5,382 nt of DNA from Planctomycetota bacterium (GCA_023397045.1 JAEWUR010000104.1:1-5382), one strand, 5' to 3'. Numbered from the stretch's first letter, positions 1 through 5,382 are shown. Notes: generated by a model from the letters alone, not told the origin. Made by a program: numbers and translations.

Positions 1-405
1 CGTGATCTCCAATCGGCCGGCGGGCAATTTCGTCGGCGAGACGCCGAAAAATGGCGCGTCCAGCATCTCGGTAATCTCTTGGAACTTGCCTTCGGCCGCC
101 AGCTTCTGCGCCACGGCATACGTTCGGTGTTTCCACCATTGCGGTTCGACGGCCGGCCGCTCATCCCACAAATCGCCCCGATCGAGCGACAACCGGATCG
201 TGCGGCCATCGCCCCAAAGCAGCCCGCCGAGCAACCCGTTGCCCAACGGGATGGCCTCGTCCCAAGTCGTGATCGGCGCGGCCAGCACGAGATTCTGTTC
301 TGGCGATGGAAACGCTTTCGGCGGCTCGGCCATCGCCGTGCCGGCTTGAATCAACAGACATGCCGCGGCAATCCAGGCGCCGTGACGAGAGGTTTTGCGT
401 TGCAT
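1..405 (-). CDS. Secreted GH95-like glycoside hydrolase, N-terminal fragment (gene runs off the left edge)
   Basis: Only the first 135 residues are in the window; there is no stop codon before base 1. Residues 1-26 form a Sec signal peptide: basic start MQRKTSRHG, hydrophobic core WIAAACLLIQ, and a probable cut after AMA (26). Residues 48-84 carry the run WDEAIPLGNGLLGGLLWGDG followed by SLDRGDLWDERP. This matches the N-terminal domain of GH95-type enzymes, where the usual pattern is W-x-x-AlPlGNGrlG and later a LWsG-like segment. Known members are mostly alpha-L-fucosidases or related exo-glycosidases of 700-800 residues. The catalytic domain is outside the window, so substrate cannot be judged. 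The start at 405 is chosen because GAGGAA lies 6 nt upstream; an in-frame ATG at 432 would add nine polar residues ahead of the signal peptide and has no such site. It is the last gene of the co-directional set, 291 bp after the Tat-protein gene. Confidence 0.75.
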   Translation of the reverse strand, partial: MQRKTSRHGAWIAAACLLIQAGTAMAEPPKAFPSPEQNLVLAAPITTWDEAIPLGNGLLGGLLWGDGRTIRLSLDRGDLWDERPAVEPQWWKHRTYAVAQKLAAEGKFQEITEMLDAPFFGVSPTKLPAGRLEIT

Positions 406-411
406 CAATGG

Positions 412-417
412 TTCCTC
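412..417 (-). promoter_or_regulatory. Ribosome binding site of the GH95-like gene
   Basis: GAGGAA reads on the minus strand six bases ahead of the ATG at 405. It supports that start over the in-frame ATG at 432, which lacks a comparable site. Confidence 0.6.
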
Positions 418-618
418 GGGAGTTCGATTCATGGCCAGTATTATCGGAAGGTTCGTGATGGGTCGTGTTGGAACGGGTGTCATACGGATTCCAATTCAAA
501 GATGCGCCGTGACTTGGTTGCGAAACCGCAAGCGATTGATTGAATGGGTTGGATTCTACGACCTGGAAGATAGGCAAAATCAGCGCATTTCTGAATTGGA
601 AAGCGTATCAGATCTCAC

Positions 619-656
619 GCCCTCACCCCTTGCCCCTCTCCCAAAGGGAGAGGGGA
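619..656. repeat. REP-like palindromic element
   Basis: A perfect 10-bp inverted repeat, CCCCTCTCCC at 633-642 and GGGAGAGGGG at 646-655, is separated by AAA. It is preceded by the C-rich stretch CCCTCACCCCTTG. Short elements of this composition (CCCTCACCC...CTCTCCC...GGGAGAGGG) are scattered between genes in many high-GC bacteria. It lies between the Tat-protein gene and the GH95-like gene. As RNA it would form a strong hairpin about 40 nt downstream of the Tat gene's stop, but no U-run follows on either strand, so a role as a Rho-independent terminator is doubtful. It could protect the 3' end of the upstream mRNA. Confidence 0.7.
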
Positions 657-670
657 CTTGTTTCTGGACA

Positions 671-745
671 GTCACCCAATGTTTTGAGAATCTGCGTCAT
701 CCAATGTTTCGAGAATCAGCGTCACCCAATATTTCGAGAATCAGC
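671..745. repeat. Three tandem 25-bp repeats spanning the 3' end of the Tat-protein gene
   Basis: Units lie at 671-695, 696-720 and 721-745, all of exactly 25 bp and joined without spacer. On the plus strand each starts GTCA[C/T]CCAAT and ends GAGAATC[T/A]GC. The middle unit differs from the outer ones at only a few positions. The unit at 721-745 encodes the LILEILGD part of the protein. Because 25 is not a multiple of three, the next unit is read in a shifted frame (ADSRNIG) and supplies the TGA stop at 697-699. The third unit is wholly untranslated. Confidence 0.9.
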
Positions 746-2478
746 GTTCCGCCGGGTCCGACCGTAACGCTTATCTTGTTTCCGTCGAGCGATGCCGACG
801 AGCTGGCGGGCCACGCGTGAATCGCCCGGACCGACTTCACGTTGAACGCGGGCTCAAGCACATCGTGAACGGCACAGGCGTCGTCGAACACGGCGCCAAT
901 GCCGAAGACGTCGCCACGCCACGCGCCCCAAGGATTGTAGAGCGCCACGATCCAAGCGCCGTCCCGGTCGCGACGGTTGATCTGCATCGGCAGGTGCGTA
1001 CTTCGAGCCATCGGGCTGCATCGTTTCACCGCAGCGGCCAGCCGATCATAGACGTCGTCGGCCGCGCCCACCGGAATGATCTCTCGATAGGTATCCCAAA
1101 GCGATGCCGGCGCATCGGACGGAACAACGTCGAACAACTCGGGCAGCGCGCACGGCGGATAGCAGGCGACCTCGGCGTTGCCCGGGTTGTTTCGCGCCTC
1201 ATTGGCCCGATCGGCCTCGGCGTATTGAAAGAGCCGCTCCTTGATCTTCAGCCACGGCGCGGCGTCCGGCGGCGGCATGGATGCGTCCAGAACCAGGGCG
1301 ACCGGCGTAAACGGCGTGCCGACGTCGGGATTCGCGTCCTGGAAGTCGAGAAAATCTTGCGTCACACGGCCGTAGGACGACAGCCCGCCGTCGTTCCAAT
1401 CGATCAGATTGCCCTCGGCGCCCCATTCTTCATGAAGGGTGTGAGCGCCCGACAGATAGCTGTGGAAGAAGATGCGGCGTTGCAACGCGCTGGATCCGCC
1501 AAGTTCGGGACGGGCGGGCCAGCCGCTTTTTGTCAGAAACTCTTCGCCGCACTGCCACGAGGCCTCGTCGACGGGAATGAAGCAGGTGCATCCACCGGGT
1601 CCCCAAGGCGCCCAGAAGACGCCCCACGGCCGGCCGGCGGCCTTTGCGGCTCCGCGCAGCGCGGCGATGGTGAATTGTGATTGCTGCGACGCCCAGACGC
1701 CCACTTCGGCAAGGCCTCGCGAAGCGCCGAACTTGTAGAACAGATGCCACGTTCGTTCGCCGTAGTGGGTGCCCTCGCAATAGGAGGCGTGCCCGCCAAA
1801 ACGAGCCAACTGCCTGTCGAACGCCCGGCGGATTTCCGCCCAGAGCGTTTCGCCGTCGTGGAAATGGACCCTTCCGGCGTAATCCTCCAGCGTTCCGTAC
1901 TCCAGTTTGTGAACGGCGTCATCGGTTTCGAAATAGGCCTTCACGGCGTCCAAGTTGACCGGGCCTGCCGCGACCTTGGGGTCGGCTTCGCGCAGTCGCG
2001 TCCAGTCGTTGTGGACATTGCTGATCGTCTCGTGGATTTGCCCGCCGAGGAACCTGTCGCCCAACATCGTGGCGTACTGCTCGACCAGCGCGGCGTCGAA
2101 GGCGTAGGGGTTGTAAACCGACCCGCCCACGACCCGATCGACGATGAAATGGCACCGCCGGCGTTCGAGGATCGCATGGAGCGGTCCGCCGACGCGAGCG
2201 GTCGTGTTGAATCGCCGCGAATCGTCGCCCCACGGGGAATTGACCAACCGGATGCCGGTGCTTGGGCGGACAAGGCCCGACTTTTCGAGCGCCGCGTAGT
2301 AACGGCCGGTTGCCTCATACGTGTGCAGGAAGGAGAAGGACTCTCGATGCGGTCCGAATGAATCAAGCTCGGGTTCCGACGCCAATGCGACGAGGGGACC
2401 GGCCAGGAAGCGGCCGCCGGTGGCCGCAAACGCGGCGGAAGCGGTTTTTAGAAACGCCCGTCGTGAGACCTCTGTCAT
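697..2478 (-). CDS. Tat-exported protein of unrecognised family, possibly a glycosidase-type enzyme
   Basis: The 593-residue product opens with a twin-arginine signal (SRRAFLKT at 5-12, then an Ala-rich stretch to about 34), so it should be exported folded. I do not recognise the family. The body is rich in Trp, Tyr, His and acidic residues. Short segments such as GGQIHETISNVHNDW (145-159), YCEGTHYGERTW (233-244), WGVFWAPWGPGG (285-296) and HTLHEEWGAEGN (346-357) resemble the strand-end motifs of TIM-barrel glycosidases. E150, E235, E350/E351 and E355 are candidate acids. The region from about 390 may be a separate beta-rich domain ending in GPGGTLILEI (574-583), a common way for beta-sandwich tails to finish. 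There are nine cysteines, including C297-x-C299. The extreme C-terminus comes from a tandem repeat. The start at 2478 is the only one that keeps the Tat motif near the N-terminus; its ribosome site (GAGAAAG) is weak. It lies 49 bp after the lipoprotein gene, so is probably co-transcribed with it. Being a gene is certain; the enzymatic role is inference. Confidence 0.85.
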   Translation of the reverse strand: MTEVSRRAFLKTASAAFAATGGRFLAGPLVALASEPELDSFGPHRESFSFLHTYEATGRYYAALEKSGLVRPSTGIRLVNSPWGDDSRRFNTTARVGGPLHAILERRRCHFIVDRVVGGSVYNPYAFDAALVEQYATMLGDRFLGGQIHETISNVHNDWTRLREADPKVAAGPVNLDAVKAYFETDDAVHKLEYGTLEDYAGRVHFHDGETLWAEIRRAFDRQLARFGGHASYCEGTHYGERTWHLFYKFGASRGLAEVGVWASQQSQFTIAALRGAAKAAGRPWGVFWAPWGPGGCTCFIPVDEASWQCGEEFLTKSGWPARPELGGSSALQRRIFFHSYLSGAHTLHEEWGAEGNLIDWNDGGLSSYGRVTQDFLDFQDANPDVGTPFTPVALVLDASMPPPDAAPWLKIKERLFQYAEADRANEARNNPGNAEVACYPPCALPELFDVVPSDAPASLWDTYREIIPVGAADDVYDRLAAAVKRCSPMARSTHLPMQINRRDRDGAWIVALYNPWGAWRGDVFGIGAVFDDACAVHDVLEPAFNVKSVRAIHAWPASSSASLDGNKISVTVGPGGTLILEILGDADSRNIG

Positions 2479-2527
2479 GGTGCTTTCTCAATGCCTGCAA
2501 TCGGTTGGGAAGGAAGGACGCACGCGC

Positions 2528-2998
2528 TCAATGCGACGTGGTATCGAAGGTGAACTCGCGCTGCTCGGGGCTGACCTCGGCTTCCAGCCCCGAGCTATCG
2601 GGGTTGCCGTACTTCGCCGGCACGATCCACTGGATGGCCTGCCCCTGGAGAAATGCGGCGTCGAGCGTCGAGCCGCCGCGAACGTCGCGTTTCGTAATGG
2701 TAACACGATAGCGCCCAGCCTGCGCGCCGGGCGCATTGGTCGTCGTCAGGCGAAACCGTCCGGCGGCGTCGGTCGTGCCGCTGGCAACCGGGCCTTTGTC
2801 GACGGGAACGAACATGACGCCGGCATCGCCGAGGGGCTGCCCGTCCAGCGTAACATGCCCCGTGACCGATACCAATCCCGAATCACTGCCGCAGCCGACG
2901 ATCGGCGCGAGGATCGCCAGCCCGATGGCTCCGAGGAGCAACGGCCTGACGGTGCGGCAACGCACTGGGCCGTCAGAAATTCCCGACAGGCTTCCCAT
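2528..2998 (-). CDS. Lipoprotein with carboxypeptidase regulatory-like (transthyretin-like) domain
   Basis: The product has 156 residues. A basic n-region and hydrophobic core (PLLLGAIGLAILAPIVG, 19-35) end at the lipobox IVGC with Cys36 as the lipidated residue. Residues 43-104 form a small beta-sandwich: VSVTGHVTLDGQPLGDAGVM, then ASGTTDAAGRFRLTT and GRYRVTITK. This G-x-V-x-x-DGxPL...TDxxGxF pattern is typical of carboxypeptidase regulatory-like or transthyretin-like domains in planctomycete surface proteins. It has no enzymatic residues and probably serves binding or structure. The tail (105-156) describes processing-site-free sequence ending FTFDTTSH. The start overlaps the end of the DUF1559 gene by 26 bp, and its ribosome site lies inside that gene, which suggests translational coupling. 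DUF1559 and such lipoprotein genes are often neighbours in planctomycetes; the partner role is unknown. Confidence 0.85.
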   Translation of the reverse strand: MGSLSGISDGPVRCRTVRPLLLGAIGLAILAPIVGCGSDSGLVSVTGHVTLDGQPLGDAGVMFVPVDKGPVASGTTDAAGRFRLTTTNAPGAQAGRYRVTITKRDVRGGSTLDAAFLQGQAIQWIVPAKYGNPDSSGLEAEVSPEQREFTFDTTSH

Positions 2999-3935
2999 CG
3001 TTCATTCCTCCGAGGTATTGGTACATTTGGTGATCGATGGTGTCGGAAAGCATATGAACCGATCCGTCGCCGAAGACGAAGTTCACGCCGCCGGGATGGG
3101 CCGATCGGAAGCCGACCTCGGTATGCCAGTTGCAGTACTGGTCGCAGTTGTCCCCGGCGACAGGACCGCGTTTGGACGTGTCGTAGTTCAACGGGATGAT
3201 GGTCGATGTATAGCCGCAGCCATTGGAATGATCGGCCCAGCCGCGCTCGACGTTGATCGACCAAAGAGGCCGGACCTCGCCGAAGAAGATCGTGTTGGAC
3301 AGTCCGTCAACAATCTGCGGCAAGGAAACGTAATCGACCCAGTTGAACGGGCCGGCCATCTTCGGGCCGTTGAAGGTTGCCAAGGCGTAGCTGTTGAAGT
3401 CTTTCGAGCAAGAACACGACGGATTGTTGGCCAAACTGGTCGGTCCTGCCGACGCCGAGTAGTTGTGCAGCCCGACCACCCGATTCGGACCGCCGACGTC
3501 GGAAAAGGTCGTCGGCACGTCCCACGTCGGCGGATGATCGTCGCTTGGGCAGACATAACACGGAATGACGGTGCTTCGGATCGTCGTGGAGGTGCCGGGA
3601 TACGTTTGCGTCGCCAGGTTGGTCCTGAAATCGTAGGCGTCGTAGACGGCCTGTTGCTCGACAAACGGCAGAAGGCGAATCAGCATCGAGCCTTTGTGAA
3701 CCGAGCCCACAACGACGTTGGGCAACGCGCCCTTGGGCAGGATGCCGAACGTGCCTTCGTAGTTAAGGACGCCCAATCCGAGTTGCTTCATGTTGTTGCT
3801 GCACTGCATCCGTTTGGCCGCCTCGCGTGCCGCTTGGACCGCCGGCAACAACAGCGCGATCAAAATGCCGATGATCGTAATGACCACAAGCAACTCGACT
3901 AATGTGAACGCATTTTTTCGCAAGCTGTATCGCAT
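2973..3935 (-). CDS. DUF1559 family prepilin-like protein (H-X9-DG)
   Basis: The product has 320 residues. Residues 1-8 (MRYSLRKN) are a short basic leader, followed by AFTLVELLVV and a hydrophobic helix to PAVQ (about 9-34), the type IV pilin/type II secretion pseudopilin N-terminus. Glu14 is the conserved fifth residue after the usual cut before Phe10. An Ala stands at the cut site where Gly is commonest. AAREAAKRMQCSNNMKQLGL (35-54) is the classic DUF1559 continuation. Near the C-terminus HPGGVNFVFGDG places His280 nine residues before Asp290-Gly291, the H-X9-DG motif. Planctomycetes carry many copies of this family; the function is not established, though a pseudopilus-like or secreted surface role is plausible. 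The start at 3935 is set by GAGGTGA just upstream; an in-frame ATG at 4049 would add a Ser-rich stretch translated from the inverted-repeat element and would bury the leader. It follows the esterase gene by 159 bp and overlaps the lipoprotein gene. Confidence 0.95.
   Translation of the reverse strand: MRYSLRKNAFTLVELLVVITIIGILIALLLPAVQAAREAAKRMQCSNNMKQLGLGVLNYEGTFGILPKGALPNVVVGSVHKGSMLIRLLPFVEQQAVYDAYDFRTNLATQTYPGTSTTIRSTVIPCYVCPSDDHPPTWDVPTTFSDVGGPNRVVGLHNYSASAGPTSLANNPSCSCSKDFNSYALATFNGPKMAGPFNWVDYVSLPQIVDGLSNTIFFGEVRPLWSINVERGWADHSNGCGYTSTIIPLNYDTSKRGPVAGDNCDQYCNWHTEVGFRSAHPGGVNFVFGDGSVHMLSDTIDHQMYQYLGGMNDGKPVGNF
3005..3011 (-). promoter_or_regulatory. Ribosome binding site of the lipoprotein gene, inside the DUF1559 coding region
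   Basis: GGAGGAA on the minus strand lies six bases ahead of the ATG at 2998. It is formed by the GlyGly codons near the end of the DUF1559 gene, so ribosomes finishing that gene pass directly over it. Confidence 0.75.
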
Positions 3936-3939
3936 GACG

Positions 3940-3946
3940 TCACCTC
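3940..3946 (-). promoter_or_regulatory. Ribosome binding site of the DUF1559 gene
   Basis: GAGGTGA on the minus strand ends four bases before the ATG at 3935. It fixes the start at the prepilin leader rather than at the ATG 114 bases upstream. Confidence 0.75.
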
Positions 3947-3957
3947 GAACGGATGAT

Positions 3958-4080
3958 TGCACCGCAGAGGACGCGGAAGACGCAGAGGAAAACGACGAGG
4001 AAATCATTTTGTCTGGGCCATTGAACAAATATAACATCACGGTATCCATTATTCATCATCTCCGCGTCCTCTGCGGTGCA
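3958..4080. repeat. 123-bp element with perfect 20-bp terminal inverted repeats (MITE-like)
   Basis: The arm TGCACCGCAGAGGACGCGGA at 3958-3977 is the exact reverse complement of 4061-4080, 20 of 20 bases. The 83-bp interior is AT-richer than its surroundings. Just inside the left arm, a second GACGCAGAGGA copy follows directly, so that arm is partly duplicated. ATT stands outside both ends (3956-3958 and 4080-4082, sharing the terminal base of each arm), which could be a 3-bp target duplication or chance. It carries no gene. It fills most of the gap between the esterase stop and the DUF1559 start, and in RNA could form a 20-bp stem with a large loop in the leader of the DUF1559 message. Repeats rich in GCAGAGGACGC occur as dispersed intergenic sequences in some genomes; copies elsewhere in this genome cannot be tested here. 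Confidence 0.75.
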
Positions 4081-4094
4081 TTTCTGATCTTTTG

Positions 4095-4994
4095 TCAGCG
4101 AAATTCACGCCGCGATCGAAGCCGAGTGCGTGCGGTCGTTCCACAAGCAAAGGCGGCGATTCCAACCAGGAGCATGGCGATCGTGCCCGGCTCCGGCAGT
4201 TGCTGGACCGCGCCGGCAAACGCGATTCCCAAGTCGATCTGCCCCTGGGCACCATAATGGCCAACAAAAGGGCCCATCGCCATGTTGTCGGTGTCAATCC
4301 ACGATGCGTGGCCGACAAGGCCGGGCACGGTTTCCTGGGCGCTGCGAACCAACGCATTGTTCTCCGGCGTTCCCCAATGCGGAACGGTGATCCGTCCGAT
4401 GACGAACGGCAAATCCGGAGTGCCAAGATCATCCCGAACGCTCTCGATGAATCCTCTTAGGTTCTCCGCATACACGGCTGCGGCGTTCGTCGGGGCATAG
4501 AAGCCGTCGGCAAGCGCGTCGCTCTCGCCCTGCATCCAGAGCATGCCCGCCACCTCCGGTTGACGGCCGGCGTCGACCAGGTTCTTGATCGCGGCTTCCG
4601 CGGTCGTGATGAAGCCCTGATAGATCTGCTTACCGGCCCCCGCCGGGCTCCAATCTTCCGCAAGATTCGTCGAGCCGACGGCGTATTTGATTAGGAACAC
4701 CTCGTCGCTGGGAATGGCGCGGTGGATGGCCTCGCCGAAACTGACCTCGGGGCCGAACTCGTCCGACGTGTGGCCGAATCCGCCTCGCAAGGGGATCCAC
4801 TGATTGTCGCTCCAATAGTTGACGTCCGGCTGCACTTCATCATACGGCGTCGACAGCTCGCTGACGTAGGCCCCGGAGCCCAACATGTTGGATTGGCCGG
4901 CCAAGATGAAGACCTTGGTCGCCGCATCCGCGGCCTTCGTGCCGGCGACGCAAAGCAGTACCAGGACAATTTTCGCCCAACAATGGTTGTTCAT
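4095..4994 (-). CDS. Secreted SGNH-type carbohydrate (sialate) O-acetylesterase with PEP-CTERM tail
   Basis: The product has 299 residues. A Sec signal peptide (MNNHCWAKIVLVLLCVAGTK, cut near ADAA, about 25) precedes a domain of the SASA/DUF303 family, also close to CE6 acetyl esterases. FILAGQSNM (29-37) holds the nucleophile Ser35; WMQGESD (153-159) is the second conserved block, with oxyanion-type residues; DTDNM (235-239) and GHYGAQGQIDLG (245-256) supply Asp235 and His246 as likely triad partners. The family removes O-acetyl groups from sialic acids or plant and algal glycans; which one cannot be told here. Residues 266-270 (LPEPG), a hydrophobic helix (271-284) and the basic end RTRLRSRREFR form a PEP-CTERM signal, so the enzyme is probably sorted by an exosortase to the cell surface. 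Length is normal for a single-domain member. The ribosome site (AAGAGA) is weak. It lies 112 bp after another PEP-CTERM gene and upstream of the DUF1559 gene. Confidence 0.9.
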   Translation of the reverse strand: MNNHCWAKIVLVLLCVAGTKAADAATKVFILAGQSNMLGSGAYVSELSTPYDEVQPDVNYWSDNQWIPLRGGFGHTSDEFGPEVSFGEAIHRAIPSDEVFLIKYAVGSTNLAEDWSPAGAGKQIYQGFITTAEAAIKNLVDAGRQPEVAGMLWMQGESDALADGFYAPTNAAAVYAENLRGFIESVRDDLGTPDLPFVIGRITVPHWGTPENNALVRSAQETVPGLVGHASWIDTDNMAMGPFVGHYGAQGQIDLGIAFAGAVQQLPEPGTIAMLLVGIAAFACGTTARTRLRSRREFR

Positions 4995-5038
4995 GGATGT
5001 CGATCTCTTGAATCAGGTGATGACACGTTCGAGCACGA

Positions 5039-5072
5039 ATGGTGGACGCCGAACATGGCCGGCGTCCACCAT
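5039..5072 (-). terminator. Strong hairpin between the two PEP-CTERM genes, possible terminator
   Basis: ATGGTGGACGCCG (5039-5051) pairs perfectly with CGGCGTCCACCAT (5060-5072), a 13-bp GC-rich stem around an 8-base loop. It begins 34 bases after the stop of the upstream PEP-CTERM gene, where a terminator is expected. No U-run follows in the minus-strand direction, so it is not a classical Rho-independent terminator; it may block 3' exonucleases or attenuate read-through into the esterase gene. Confidence 0.5.
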
Positions 5073-5106
5073 CCTCGGAGAATTCACCGGTTTCGACCGG
5101 CCGACG

Positions 5107-5382
5107 TTATCGCCGTTTCCGCCATGCGTAGGCCAGCAGACCGAGCAGCCCGGAGCCCACGAGGCCAAGCGTATGCGGTTCCGGCACGGCCGTCCCGCCG
5201 AACGCGACTTCGCCAATGCCGACCCATTGGGCGATGGGACTGCCCAACCAGCCGTCATAGGACGCAACGACGTCGAACTGTAGATAACGAACGCCGGCCG
5301 CGTTGCTCAGGTTGACTCCCGAGAGGGCGCCAAGCTCCTGTGTTTGAACCGACTCGGTTGTAGCATACGCGCTGGCATACGA
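5107..5382 (-). CDS. PEP-CTERM surface protein, C-terminal fragment (gene runs off the right edge)
   Basis: Only the last 91 residues are in the window, in an open frame from the edge to the TAA at 5107-5109. Residues 66-91 of the fragment are a textbook PEP-CTERM signal: VPEPHT, a Leu/Gly-rich helix (LGLVGSGLLGLLAYAW) and the basic end RKRR, which targets the protein to an exosortase and the outer surface. The preceding part, VRYLQFDVVASYDG (31-44) and WVGIGEVAFGG (53-63), resembles the last strands of a discoidin (F5/8 type C-like) or similar carbohydrate-binding beta-sandwich, where a segment like vRYi-x-F-x-v and a later vGlsEv-x-F are usual. That domain call is tentative since the N-terminal part is missing. 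The stop lies 112 bp before the esterase start, with a hairpin between. A frame check shows no other stop within the fragment. Confidence 0.85.
   Translation of the reverse strand, partial: SYASAYATTESVQTQELGALSGVNLSNAAGVRYLQFDVVASYDGWLGSPIAQWVGIGEVAFGGTAVPEPHTLGLVGSGLLGLLAYAWRKRR

Noticed and set aside
235..250. CCCGTT-GCCC-AACGGG palindrome
   Set aside because: It falls on the codons of the conserved LGNG motif of the GH95-like gene, so coding constraint explains it and the stem is short.
440..445. GATAAT on the minus strand as a -10 box for the GH95-like gene
   Set aside because: The -10 match is good but no -35-like hexamer stands at 16-19 bp, so it could be chance; not listed as a promoter.
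161..577. 138-codon minus-strand open frame starting upstream of the GH95-like gene
   Set aside because: It overlaps the GH95-like gene in another frame; the product has no signal or domain, while the alternative frame has a signal peptide and family motif.
395..820. Plus-strand open frames of 141 and 75 codons through the repeat region
   Set aside because: The predicted peptides contain the translated REP palindrome (HPLPLSQRERG-like), a familiar false-gene signature, and cross the end of the Tat gene antisense.
817..2361. Long plus-strand open frames (287 and 226 codons)
   Set aside because: Both are antisense to the Tat-protein gene, have low-complexity Arg/Gly-rich products and no good ribosome site or domain.
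2321..3199. 292-codon plus-strand open frame
   Set aside because: It crosses the Tat, lipoprotein and DUF1559 genes antisense, with no domain; a by-product of codon bias.
2736..3902. 388-codon plus-strand open frame
   Set aside because: It lies antisense to the DUF1559 and lipoprotein genes, whose motifs (prepilin leader, H-X9-DG, lipobox) are unmistakable. The translated product is Arg-rich with no recognisable domain, as expected for a shadow frame in GC-rich DNA.
3936..4049. Upstream start giving the DUF1559 protein 38 extra residues
   Set aside because: The extension is a Ser/Ala-rich translation of the inverted-repeat element, would bury the prepilin leader, and lacks the strong ribosome site seen at 3935.
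3958..4080. CRISPR or toxin-antitoxin locus in the repeat-bearing gap
   Set aside because: There are only two arms in inverted orientation, no regularly spaced direct repeats, and no small gene pair.

Overview
The window looks like a piece of a GC-rich planctomycete chromosome, most likely from the Pirellulales or a related order. Three things point there: a DUF1559 pseudopilin-like protein with the FTLVELLVV prepilin start and an H-X9-DG ending, two PEP-CTERM (exosortase-type) surface proteins in a row, and a small lipoprotein with a carboxypeptidase-regulatory-like fold. This assignment is inference from protein types; no rRNA or other marker gene is present.

All six genes lie on the minus strand, so transcription runs from high to low coordinates. 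In that order they are: the C-terminal end of a PEP-CTERM protein (5107-5382, cut by the window edge); a secreted SGNH-type carbohydrate or sialate O-acetylesterase with its own PEP-CTERM tail (4095-4994); the DUF1559 prepilin-like protein (2973-3935); a lipoprotein overlapping it by 26 bp (2528-2998); a 593-residue Tat-exported protein of unrecognised family that looks like a glycosidase-type enzyme (697-2478); and the N-terminal 135 residues of a secreted GH95-like glycoside hydrolase (1-405, cut by the window edge). The last gene starts at 405 and runs off the left end.

Four non-coding structures sit between the genes. A 13-bp hairpin (5039-5072) lies 34 bp after the first PEP-CTERM gene. 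A 123-bp element with perfect 20-bp inverted ends (3958-4080) fills most of the gap between the esterase and the DUF1559 gene. Three tandem 25-bp repeats (671-745) start inside the last codons of the Tat gene, supply its stop codon and continue past it. A REP-like palindrome (619-656) follows in the gap before the GH95-like gene. The rest of that 291-bp gap (406-618) shows nothing I can name.

Every product carries an export signal (Sec, Tat, lipobox, prepilin leader or PEP-CTERM). With an esterase, a GH95-like enzyme and a possible third enzyme, the simplest reading is a locus for handling an acetylated, possibly fucosylated glycan at the cell surface, with pseudopilin and lipoprotein partners. 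I see no defence system, CRISPR array, tRNA, rRNA or classical transposase. The most unusual points are the repeat-made gene end and the unrecognised Tat protein.
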